A stretch of DNA of 36,146 nucleotides from Priapulus caudatus (lineage: Eukaryota > Priapulida > Priapulimorpha > Priapulimorphida > Priapulidae), in NCBI RefSeq assembly GCF_000485595.1, contig NW_014577129.1, forward strand, positions 132,327 through 168,472, given 5' to 3'. Below the pieces are notes generated by a model that saw nothing but the letters and a program-made list of their open reading frames with translations, was not told the origin of the DNA and ran no database searches. This document shows, piece by piece, positions 10,631 through 19,312 of this stretch; within the stretch, counting starts at the first letter, position 1; each line of letters opens with the position of its first letter. The translations under genes and the position numbers were made by a program.

Positions 10631-10792
10631 GTATGAGTTCTTCAAACGACCTCTATCACGCGTCCTGCTCACGCCCAAGTGCGCATGCAAGAGTCAGTGT
10701 CTGCAGGCGATGGCGATCGTGTATGGCCGCTGTCACGAGGAGATGCGGGCAGCTTCAACGACACCAATACATCGTCATACATGCTAGAGAGG
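10631..10792 (+). pseudogene. DNAJC13: DNAJC13 exon copy (79-238 mirror), frame-broken
   Basis: It aligns base for base with the intact exon at 79-238. Visible differences include an added A in TTCAAACGAC, CACGCGTCC for CACCGGTTCC, a lost G in AAGTGCGC, an added C in ATGCAAGAGT, GATGCGGG for GATCGG, and ACCAATACATCG for ACCAAGTACATCG. This mix of insertions and deletions with few substitutions looks like uncorrected long-read error rather than pseudogene decay. Confidence 0.85.
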
Positions 10793-10822
10793 GTGAGTTC
10801 CGTGTGCTGGCCTCAGCGGTGA

Positions 10823-10890
10823 TGCCTGCATGCTAGCACCAGCCATGATGCCTGCATGCTAGCACCAGCCATGATGCCTGCATGCTAGCA
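10823..10890. repeat. 26 bp tandem repeat (GATGCCTGCATGCTAGCACCAGCCAT)
   Basis: About 2.6 units here, with a stray unit at 11068-11095. The left edge of the window (1-51) holds two inverted units. It lies just past the splice donor of the NMLER exon. Confidence 0.9.
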
Positions 10891-10899
10891 CGGTTCAGG

Positions 10900-11050
10900 T
10901 TCTATAGTCCGACGGGTCATTGGTTCTACTTAGTTATTAAAATTGGTCCTACGGTCCCGCTGGTCCTAATGGAGGTCGTCCTACAGCGTCCGTAGGACCA
11001 ACGACCCGACCCGTAGGACAACGACCGTAGGACCAACTACCCTTGGGTTT
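10900..11050. repeat. Small palindromic element with GTCCTACGG motifs
   Basis: GGTCCTACGG on the left and CCGTAGGACC on the right recur several times with opposite orientation around about 10985, giving a foldback structure of about 150 bp in the intron. No coding content. Confidence 0.6.
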
Positions 11051-11328
11051 AAAGACTAGTCCCCGCTTACACCAGCCATCGATGCCTGCATGCTAGACCC
11101 AACCATTATGTCTATGTGTTAGCCACTGTGATAACCACGGTGCTGGTATGCTAATCTCAGTCCCTAAGCTGTAATTTGGCAGGTCACAGGCAGAATCTGA
11201 GTGCAAGCCCCCTTGTCCTCCCCAATAAAATTTTAATTTGAAAAAAACTGTAGTTTTTGAGAAAATGTAAGCCTTTACACACTAAACTTAATTACTTAAT
11301 CTCATTTACTTTGTTTTCTCTTTTGTAG

Positions 11329-11388
11329 TCAACAGACAAATTGAACGTGACCGGCTGGTACTGTTTATACACAAGCTCACACTCAACA
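11329..11388 (+). CDS. DNAJC13: DNAJC13 exon (STDKL-ERDRLVLFIHKLTLN), one base missing
   Basis: Acceptor TTTTGTAG, donor GTAAGT. It reads STDKL, then after restoring phase by one base in TTGAACG it reads ERDRLVLFIHKLTLN. This is the exon expected immediately after NMLER in DNAJC13. It continues the plus-strand arm beyond the point where the left arm leaves the window. Confidence 0.8.
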
Positions 11389-11659
11389 GTAAGTGCTTAC
11401 CATACTACATTGCAATCAGTAATACTTTCTTATTTTTAATAGTTTTGTCATTTTGTAGTTTAATCGTTTGTTTTAATTATTTTTTAGTAATTTTGAGTCA
11501 AAACCACTCCACTATTACAATAAAACGTCTGAGATTAATCCAATTTATAGCGAACATGACACGATAGGAATTTCAAATTGTCGACCATGCATGTTCAACC
11601 TGCCAACAATTAGATAATCAGCAAGATGTGTATCGTGATGACAACGACATTCTTTACAG

Positions 11660-11761
11660 AAAAATGTCAAAGAGATCATGGATGCGAATGGAATCCGGGT
11701 GCTGGTGGATCTGCTGACGCTCGCACACATGCACATCAACCGTGCCACTGTCCCCACGCAG
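11660..11761 (+). CDS. DNAJC13: DNAJC13 exon ([21 protein letters not shown]...)
   Basis: It sits between TTTACAG and GGTAACC. It encodes [20 protein letters not shown] and ends [13 protein letters not shown], a close match to the family's [19 protein letters not shown] segment. There is one A too many in the leading A run relative to the phase of the previous exon. The last bases of this exon and its donor are amplified into the minisatellite that follows. Confidence 0.88.
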
Positions 11762-12492
11762 GTAACCGTCATTGTGTCCACACGTGCCACTGCACGCAGG
11801 TAACCGTCATTTGTCACACGTGCCACTGTCCCCACGCAGGTAACCGTCATTATGTCACCACGTGCACGTGCCCGCCACGCAGGTAACCGTCATTCTGTCA
11901 CACGTGCCACTGTCCCACGCAGGTAACCGTCATTATGTCACACGTGCCACTGTCGCTCACGCAGGTACCGTCTTATGTCAGGCACGTGCCCAGCTGTCCC
12001 CACGCAGGTAAATTGTTATTATGTCACACCGTGCCACTGTCCCCCCACGCAGTAACGCGTCATTATGTCACAACGGCCACTGTCCCCACAGCAGGTAACC
12101 GTCATTATGGTCAGCATGTGCCACTGTCCCGACACAGGTAACCGTCGATTATGTCACACGATGCCAGCCTGTCCCCGCGCCCCACGCAGGTAACCGTCAT
12201 TATGTCACACGTGCCACTGTCCCCACGCAGGTAACCGTCATTATGTCACACGTGCCACTGTCCCCACGCAGGTAACCGTCATTATGTCACACGTGCCAAA
12301 TGTCGCCCACGCATGTAAACCGTCATTCGCGTCAGCACATGTCGCCACTGTCCATGCGCGGTAGCTGTCATTATGTCACACATGTCCACCGTCCCGCACG
12401 CAGGTAACTGTCATTATGTCACACATTGTCCACTGTCGCCCACGCAGGGTAACTGTCATTATGTTCACACGTATCCACTGTCCCCACGCAGT
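11740..12492 (+). repeat. 41 bp minisatellite carrying exon end and splice donor
   Basis: About 18 units of CACGTGCCACTGTCCCCACGCAG|GTAACCGTCATTATGTCA (bar marks the splice position), at 41 bp spacing where clean (12184 to 12225 to 12266). The first unit overlaps the real exon end, CGTGCCACTGTCCCCACGCAG. Many units show one-base indels. Confidence 0.92.
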
Positions 12493-13496
12493 ATTTGATC
12501 AGAATGTTCGTTTGATTGCATGTCATTGCTTATGTAATGTCATGATAATATATATACAGCAACACTGGATAGCCTTTAATTTTTTTGACACAAACCTAAT
12601 TAGCACTTTAATAGTGCTAGTGGGTTCTGAGATCAACTGCTGATATCTGCTGATTTCAGTGGTAACTAATAACTATGTGTACAGGCGTTCTTCAGGCGGT
12701 TTGGCTGTTTTTTTAGACATGGTGTAGATTCATCTCCATCCAGGGGCCAGCGTATCATTTCAACAATAAAATTTTGAGCCTGATCGCAAAGGATATCATA
12801 TCTGTATTTTCCTCTCATTTTCCTATATAAACATTTTTCCAACTGTTTGTAAATGATTTATGAAAAATCGGCTGCATGTAACAAGCTTCAGCTTTTAATG
12901 AGGATTTGACTGCTGATTAAGGTATATGTTGCATGTGTGTGTAGCGTGTGTAACGTCATAAGTGTCTTTAAATAACTTTAGTTCGTGTCTTGTCTTGATA
13001 TGACTATACGTATCGAAGTTCATCTCCTGTATCATGGGCGGATACAGAGAAGGAGTTGGTACTAATAGTCGATGGTCACTCGAGGCAGCAAGCTTGCAGC
13101 ATTGGCCGAGGTACCGTGTTCACATGAATTGAATGATTACACACTGTGACGAGGACACAGCTCGCACAACGCACGACGCGCAGGATGGCAACCCGTGTAC
13201 ACTGCAATGGTACATGCATAACACACCACGCAGCGGCACAGAACCACGCAACACGCATGCACACACACATATGTATCTATGGCAGCCCACGGTCACTCGC
13301 AAACACACATAACAAGACTTGAATCAAGCTAATATACTGATATATAATATGATATATTCGACTTGACTAGCGCACCATGTGAGCCATAATTAGTGGTAAT
13401 GTGGAATTGTGTAACGAGTGGATGAACTCGGATATTTTAGGTGATGCGAGATATTCGTAACGTATATATAAGTAGGTACATATATCATACGTGCGG

Positions 13497-13768
13497 CAAT
13501 CCAAGGAGGAATTTGTGAATAACGACGCGCTTTGTCGTCGTCAATCTCTCTCGTCAACAGATGAAGGAGTTTGCACGACGCGGCAGATCCACCTGAAGTC
13601 GCGCGCTGGGCGCAGGATTCGAACGTGTGCGGCCCGCTGGGCCATGATCCCGCAGCTTGAAGTGTGTCTGCTGCGACGCGGGACAGCGGTTGAATGACAG
13701 CGACCTACGGACGCTCATTTGAACATCATGATCGCGCATCTGGCGAGTAACTATCGCGGCAGCAGGTG
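13497..13768 (+). CDS. DNAJC13: DNAJC13 exon(s) with GYF_2-like region, frame-broken
   Basis: Reading across frames gives KEEFVNND (family: KEWYFGN), then MKEL..., QIHLKSR, CWAQ, LWAMIPQLEVCLL, GTAV and LNIMIA. This order matches the GYF_2 domain (WYxxN, GPxxxxEMxELHxxG, SRCWAQGMDGWRPL, IPQLKWCLLA) and the following helix of DNAJC13. At least five indels interrupt it. It may be one exon or two. It is the last DNAJC13 part seen on the plus strand before the N run. Confidence 0.68.
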
Positions 13769-13977
13769 AGTGTCCTCTGTTCTTTGGCGCGTTCCCTAGT
13801 GGCTCGCTAGTGAAAGTGTGTCGCATGAGCTATAGCCCACTGCAATGTACTCAGGGCGCGAAAATTATTACCGGCCCAGCGCAAAATGCGCGGCAAATTA
13901 ATTGGCGGCCAGTAACCATTGTAAACACGCGCCCTCTGAGCAGGTGTTTCAGCCGTGTAAGCAAGTACCTACATTTT

Positions 13978-14151
13978 TAAGCTCATTCTGACATAGTCAG
14001 ATGACCAGCCTTGTAGAATCGGCATGATCGTCCGTGCGTTCCGGCGTCACGCCGTGCGTCACCAGTTGGGAGGCTCACAAATCTTAACCGCTCGACGTAA
14101 CGGTTCACGATATTCGGGACGTGGGGGTAAAATCCGAAACGAGTTGGGATG
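13978..14151 (-). mobile_element. Dispersed repeat A, partial copy cut by the gap
   Basis: Begins AGCTCATTCTGACATAGTCAGATG and continues through CTTAACCGCTCGACGTAAC and GATATTCGGGACGTGGGGG. It is the reverse complement of the right end of repeat A and stops at the N run. Confidence 0.72.
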
Positions 14152-14176
14152 NNNNNNNNNNNNNNNNNNNNNNNNN
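14152..14176. other. Assembly gap, 25 Ns
   Basis: Exactly 25 ambiguous bases. A fixed small run like this is a placeholder left by gap-closing software, not a measured distance. Confidence 0.99.
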
Positions 14177-14288
14177 CCGACGCCAAAAGTTGTCGCCTCA
14201 GTGGGGCCGTACGGGCATGCCTTCTTTCAAACACTGTCTACGCGTACATAGAATGACTCGTAGCCCCCTAAATAACTATCTAAGCTAT

Positions 14289-14974
14289 ATAATTATCAAG
14301 AGCTAATAATACCGTAAGATGAACAACGAAGAAAACGGGAAAAATAGTGCTATTTCCACGACAACATTATTCTACGTCGGCCTGCGAGTCCTATGAAATA
14401 ATTAATGGTATTGCAATTAAGCAAGAATTCTTTGGCTCTCGCAAAACAAGACCAAACCGCTGTCAATACGATACTCCTAGGCTGAGATATTGGATTATCT
14501 AATACCCTCCCCTGCACACCCGCTCGCATCGCAGCTTAATTCACACACACATGATGGACGCCGCAATGTTTTCTCAATTAACGTGCTACAACGCCCAGCT
14601 CAGCACTATATGGGTGTAGTAAGAGTACCAAAATTTGGGCATGTGACATCAATTATCAGCGGCTCCAAGCGTGACGGAAAACCGATAGCCGCAAAATGCT
14701 TAGAGGCGCGTGTAGGTTTGGTGACTAACTGTGGGTAGCGAGAGACGGCGAAACAGAGCGACGACGGCTTAGGAGCCAATATCCTCAGCCTACAGAGGAG
14801 TATCGTATGACAAGCGGTTGATCTTGTTTTACGAGAGCACAGAATTCAGCTGATGCAATACTTCATAACAATTATTCCTAGACTCGCAGGCCACAGTAGA
14901 AAATGTTGTAAGGTGAAATAGCAGCTATTTCCACCGTTTTCCGTTGTAACACTCAAGTATTATTAGCTCTTGCA
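14289..14974. mobile_element. Foldback element, second copy
   Basis: Arms of about 200 bp begin AAGAGCTAATAATACC and end with the complement. The left flank (TCTACGCGTACAT.GAATGACTCGT) is the same as that of the copy at 4623, while the right flank is new sequence. The core (about 14490-14790) is the reverse complement of the core at 4820-5130. The 82-codon frame at 14490-14738 inside it resembles nothing I recognise. Confidence 0.8.
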
Positions 14975-15000
14975 ATATATAATATATATATATATATATA

Positions 15001-15354
15001 CAGTACACAATCTATTATCCGAAACCTCTTGGACGCAGAACACGTTCCGGATTTTCGGAATTTGTTAGGATTTTGGAAGAAAACCATTCAATCAATGGTA
15101 GTACAGTACAGATATACATACCGTATATTCGCCAACTAGCACAATACTAAAATCCCCATTTTTCAAGAGGCCAAGTGCTGTTACCAGACAGTACAAATAT
15201 GTATGGTAATCGCCAAACACATAAATGTCTGAAAACCTTGTGCAGCCAAACGCGAGCTTTGGTGTGCAGGCACGACCTCCGCCACGACAAAAAACGATAG
15301 GTTTGTAGTAGCTTATTCGGTTTTCAGATTTCGGGCAAATAGATTGTAGTACTG
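15001..15354. mobile_element. Pogo/Tigger-like MITE, TA flanked
   Basis: The ends CAGTACACAATCTATTATCC and CAGTACTACAATCTATTTGC (read inward from the right) are inverted repeats followed by CCGAAA-type sequence. TA lies outside both ends. CAGTAC...ATTATCCGAAA termini with TA duplication are typical of pogo-group elements. 354 bp, no transposase ORF. Confidence 0.7.
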
Positions 15355-15384
15355 TATATATATATAATACGTAATATACTAAGC

Positions 15385-15655
15385 CTTCCTCCCTCCATAC
15401 GGTGCGCATAGCTTCGGTTGTCTTCTGACGTGCATCAGGTCGGAGCTTCGGTGTACGGGATACGGGGTCGGTAGATGTCGAGGTAAGGCCAGCAGACGCC
15501 CGGCATGATCCCTTCATTCGATCCCATCGCCAGGTCAGAAAAATGAACCCGTAACACCAGAGCCCCGGGGGTCGACTACATGCCTGCATTACCACAAAAC
15601 GGCAGCACGCTTTCATAACAAGAGCCGGCAAGCGTCTGGCTCATCTGAGGGTCGT
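15385..15655 (-). CDS. DNAJC13: DNAJC13 exon(s) (MKRIMPGLLAYL-STDPV...DLMHVRDN), frame-broken
   Basis: Translating piecewise on the minus strand gives QMSQTLAG, RMK.IMPG.LLA, STDPV, and DLMHVR.DN.KLAM. This follows the family order QLSRHLVGLW, LLKRILPPGLLAYLES, DLVP, ADRMHVRDNVKIAMD, the stretch expected between the exon at 16874-16995 and the HWRSRIG exon. No single frame spans it. The indel pattern resembles arm 2, so I read it as one or two real exons in unpolished sequence. Confidence 0.55.
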
Positions 15656-15774
15656 TGCTAACGATTATAAACTGCTAAACAAATTCAAGTCGTGCGTAGT
15701 AGCCAAGAAACATTTGTTAGGCGCAGATATGCCAGACACCGTGCGTACACATCATTGTTAGGAACCCACTTATC

Positions 15775-15868
15775 GCAGATGGAGGGTGGGGGGAAGGGTG
15801 GGGAGGGTGGGGGAAGGGGCGGGGGAAGGGGGGGGGGGAGGGGGAAGGGGAGGGTGGGGGAGGGGGCT
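15775..15868. repeat. G-rich low-complexity tract
   Basis: Nearly pure G/A-G tract built on GGGGGAAGGGG and GGGAGGGTGGGG. It could form G-quadruplexes and is a likely cause of sequencing difficulty. The proline-rich frame on the opposite strand is a by-product. Confidence 0.85.
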
Positions 15869-15906
15869 CTAATAGCAAAAGCAGTCAGCTCCTCTGTACC
15901 AGTCAA

Positions 15907-16484
15907 CATCCATGTTACTCGCATCTTGAGGGTCAAAAGGTTATCCGACACTTACTCTCGCATGTCGCAAGATGGTCCTTTCAATAAAGCCATAAAAATG
16001 CTAGGAATCACCGCTGAAACAAGGGAAAATGTTTTTTTCAATGGTGCGCCAGAAATGTCTGAAAAATCTGCCCTGTTGGCCCAGTTGACCTGTGACCTGT
16101 GACCTCCATTCGGCACAGTGATGCTTTCCAGGCCAAGATCTATACACGACCACGGGAGGCTAGGTCGAGCCGTTTAATTTGTGCCGCAATTCTGCATTCC
16201 CTCCCTTATACCTTTAAGTTAAGAGTAATGTCCCCTCTTTACAAGGACACCTCTTTTTGACCTTCTGACCTTTGACGCACCCAGCTTCGACATAACCCAA
16301 GCTCGTTTTGACGATCCACCCCAACAAGACCCGAATATCGTGAACCGTACGTCCCCGAGCGTTAAGATTTGTGCCCAACATGTTTGACGGACGGACACCG
16401 AGCGGACGACCGTACGACCGACGGACGGACCGAATCATGCGATTCCTACAAGCTGCATCTGACTAATGTCAGATGAGCTAAAAT
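15907..16484 (+). mobile_element. Dispersed repeat A, copy 3
   Basis: From ATCCATGTTACTCGCATCTTGAGGGTCAAAAGG through TTGACCTGTGACCTGTGACC and CCCGAATATCGTGA to the terminal hairpin CATCTGACTAATGTCAGATG then AGCTAA. Same orientation as the copy at 2636-3221. The sequence after CTAA differs between copies, marking the true right border. Confidence 0.75.
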
Positions 16485-16873
16485 ATAATAATAAAATATT
16501 AATTTTAATAATAATCATCATAATAAAAAAATATATAATAAAAATTAATAGCCATGGTTTCGTCGCTCCAGGCCCAACTCACTCACTAGATTAACGAAGA
16601 CCATGCTAAACGCGCAGCGTAGTACGTGGGAGTAAATGCACGTGCAAGTGCTATGGTAACAGTATAAACATATGGTTTAGCTGCTGTCGACCTATTGATG
16701 CAACTATAGGTGCGCCACTCAAGGAGGAAGGCAAAGTGATATCTCTTATATATCTTCCTGAACCACAAGCAACAGTTACTGATTAGGGTGATTAAAATGT
16801 TGCATATATAACCGATTCATAATGGGTGATTTCACCTGGTGATATGATCGATTATTGTTAAGGGTGCTGGTAC

Positions 16874-16995
16874 CGGTTTGTGAGCATGCGACTGTCGGCG
16901 CTGAGTGTGAACATGGCGACATGAAGATGCCTCGGTAGCGCCCCCTCTGCTAGCGCCAAATCCTGCATCTTCGCTGCAATCTCTGCATCTCCCTC
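16874..16995 (-). CDS. DNAJC13: DNAJC13 exon ([21 protein letters not shown]...)
   Basis: This 122 bp exon starts in phase 0 after TTGTAG. It encodes [20 protein letters not shown], then [14 protein letters not shown], and ends with two bases of an Arg codon before a GTACC donor. It matches the family's [25 protein letters not shown] block with no gaps. First clean exon right of the problematic region. Confidence 0.95.
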
Positions 16996-17362
16996 CTACA
17001 ACGCAAAAACACCATTATGCGATGAAAAATATATATGGAGTACTATTTTGCTCTTCCGTACAGGAATTTTGAAAACATTACTTACTTATTGTTATAAACA
17101 TTATGTATTATGCAAAGCAGTATTGTAGTATTGTAACTAAATGTTTTAAGGAACTAATAATGGATTAACCAAAATCATAACATTTTTTGCCAGTAGTGAT
17201 TGCATGTTTTATATCATTCTGATCTAATGATGGTGATAGCCAAGTATGAACTGTACAAACAAACGTATAATGCTAAGAAAACAGCCATATTATCAGGAGT
17301 GTATAACGTAGAGATCTACATTATACACTCGAGATATTATGCACATTAGAGGGATAGTATAC

Positions 17363-17419
17363 CTCAATGATAGCCTTCATCACCATACCAGCACCTTTCA
17401 CGATGGCCAACGAAGGATG
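17363..17419 (-). CDS. DNAJC13: DNAJC13 exon (HPSLAIVKGAGMVMKAIIE)
   Basis: A 57 bp, phase-0 exon of exactly 19 codons, between TTGCAG and a GTATAC donor. HPSLAIVKGAGMVMKAIIE aligns residue for residue to the family. Confidence 0.95.
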
Positions 17420-17674
17420 CTGCAAGATAAAAACATGATTTATTCCTTATACTGTACATGTAAGAAGAGAAAAATCACTGCCGAGTCTGTCAAAGTTACG
17501 TAAACAATCAACATTTCCATCTACTTTTCTCAGCCCTCTCCGTTCCCCAAACGAATTTATCCAGTAGCACAAATTCATCAGTAATGACAAACTACACAGT
17601 TAACCAAATAGATGCCTCAACTACACTCAACCACTCACGTTGTGACAACGTAACCACATTACAAATAAGAATCG

Positions 17675-17912
17675 TCCCCATCTATAAAAATTCGAGCTAA
17701 TGATCATAGTGTACACAACTAGCACACGTACGTTGCCTGTACCAAACTACCGAGGCCGAGAGTCGTAAAGCCACGCACCTGGCCACGCCACGCCACGCCC
17801 ACCCCCATCTGTAAAACCTCAAGCTAATGATCGTAGTGTACACAACTAGCACATCTTGCCTGTACCAAACAATTGAGGTGACAATAGTCGTACGGGGCCA
17901 CACACCTGGAAC
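17675..17912. repeat. Tandem duplication spanning a DNAJC13 splice donor
   Basis: Copies 17675-17783 and 17801-17912 share CCCCATCT.TAAAA, AGCTAATGATC.TAGTGTACACAACTAGCAC, TTGCCTGTACCAAAC and GCACCTGG/ACACCTGG. The second copy runs over the true exon end at 17906. The first copy therefore contains a decoy exon end and donor within the intron. Confidence 0.85.
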
Positions 17913-18061
17913 AAGCGGAATATGCAGCGTCCGTGCGAGGCCGCCATCTCTAACAGTGTGTCGAACTGTGTGCCGTCAGTAGTCTCACTGTACGGAGCGC
18001 ACAGCGTGAACGTCAGGAAATCCAACATGGCCGATATGACGAGCGAGCCTCTATCGCTGAC
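17906..18061 (-). CDS. DNAJC13: DNAJC13 exon ([18 protein letters not shown]...CIFRLFQ)
   Basis: 156 bp, phase 0 to phase 0, 52 codons between CCGCAG and a GTGTGT donor. Encodes [39 protein letters not shown] and CIFRLFQ. [16 protein letters not shown] is diagnostic of DNAJC13. It belongs to the ARM-like helical region. Confidence 0.96.
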
Positions 18062-18106
18062 CTGCGGGAAAGCAGACGACATTTAGTCGCGTTGTTTAAT
18101 CTCTGG

Positions 18107-18405
18107 TTTCAACGCAGTTTTGAGCGCATTGTGAAAACATTGAACGCGACGAGGTTCGTGAGTACAACGAACGTGGGATCGAGGCATTTCGTAAAGTCGC
18201 CACGAGGGAGGTGTGCACTGCATGTGCACGCGCAGAAGACGTTACTCAAACGTTCTTCAACGGATAAATAACGAATAAATAAGGATCGGTTTAACGCAGT
18301 GTTTCGTCGTGAAAACATTGAACACGATGAGCGTGTCGCACTAGGCGACTCGTGAGTAAGACAACTGTGAGAGGCATTTCGTTAAGTCGCCACGAGAAGA
18401 GAGAT
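18107..18405. repeat. Direct duplication in DNAJC13 intron, about 180 bp apart
   Basis: Copies 18107-18225 and 18290-18405 share AACGCAG, GTGAAAACATTGAACRCGA, TCGTGAGTA, GAGGCATTTCGTWAAGTCGCCACGAG and a following GTGYRCTGC. The second copy ends next to the donor of the exon at 18425-18532. Confidence 0.75.
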
Positions 18406-18424
18406 GTGCTGCTCTGTGACTCAC

Positions 18425-18532
18425 CACACACGTTGTGAATATATCCAGCAGATTCTCGAGAAACAGCTTCGACGATAAGATGGAGCTTTTATTCAGCTGC
18501 TCCTGCCTTAGATCGTAGTCATCGTGCATCGG
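18425..18532 (-). CDS. DNAJC13: DNAJC13 exon ([17 protein letters not shown]...)
   Basis: 108 bp, 36 codons, phase 0 to 0, between TTGTTAG and a GTGAGT donor. Encodes [20 protein letters not shown] and ends [31 protein letters not shown] is one of the most conserved strings in DNAJC13. Confidence 0.96.
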
Positions 18533-18901
18533 CTAACAAAACATCATCACGCATAGTTATGTAAACCGAAATTATACTTATTATTATTATGTCAAATGTT
18601 GTAACGTTCCCCCAATTTCTGGTCAAAAACGAAAAAACTTTGAGCATGAAAGGTTGATAGAACGTAGAAAAGTTTATCGACTTGTCGACTTTTCTATAAT
18701 GTAAACCCAGCTTAACTTTCACAACTGTCAGCGACTCTTATCACTAGGTCTATTCTACATGATAAGGAATGAACAACATGGCTACTAAATCTGCAAAGGC
18801 CTAATCAATGGTTTTACATTGCATAAACCGAAGATGGAGTTTCTCTGCATTACAACGTCTGGGCGAATTCCTGGACCACATCATCGCATCGATGTCCTTA
18901 C

Positions 18902-19001
18902 CTGCATGAGTGTGTTGATCATGTCGATAGCAGCATGCGCCACGCCAGCGTCTTTTCGCTTCAATGCCTTCACGACCTTCATCCCGACCTTCTCCCGAAA
19001 C
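18902..19001 (-). CDS. DNAJC13: DNAJC13 exon ([17 protein letters not shown]...)
   Basis: 100 bp. The first base completes an Arg codon from the exon at 19581-19753. It encodes [20 protein letters not shown] and [13 protein letters not shown] and ends in phase 0 before GTAAGG. Matches the family's [16 protein letters not shown]...HAAVDMLCALM. Confidence 0.95.
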
Positions 19002-19312
19002 CTGCAGCATTATATAGCCTCTATAAGAACATCACCTCTGGATTGATTTGGCTCTGGTGTTAGCTCTTCTCAAAGAAATGTTGATGAGAAGACCAACAAT
19101 GCTTAGTGATTACTTTACCATTACTTCTTACCGACTGATACTATCACAACACTTTCATGTATAATCTCACTTTTAAATGAGGACTTTTTATTTAACTTTT
19201 ACGTAAGCTTCCCAATCACACGAGAACCAATAAATTTGTATACTAGGGTATATATGTACCCGATACATGTCTCTAAGGAAAGCTATCTTGCGTCCATCCA
19301 GCACTTTTGCAA

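Larger units (their letters stand above)
5294..10890. repeat. Inverted duplicate (arm 2) of bases 1-4622
   Basis: Reading leftward through 1-4622 and rightward through this segment gives the same series: hAT MITE, VLQHWRSRIG exon, minisatellite, repeat A, the 1659, 1328, 690 and 79 exons, the 168 bp MITE and the 26 bp repeat. Differences are dominated by small indels spread over exons and introns alike. The one large difference is the extra 979 bp at 9525-10503. Confidence 0.93.

Noticed and set aside
11740-12492. CRISPR-like array
   Set aside because: The 41 bp units repeat as a whole with no unique spacers, and the unit comes from an adjacent exon end.
14490-14738. Possible protein in the foldback core
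   Set aside because: 82 codons, no recognised similarity, and the other copy of the core does not preserve the frame.
15685-16102. Gly- and Pro-rich frames on both strands
   Set aside because: They arise from the G-rich tract at 15775-15868 and from repeat A.
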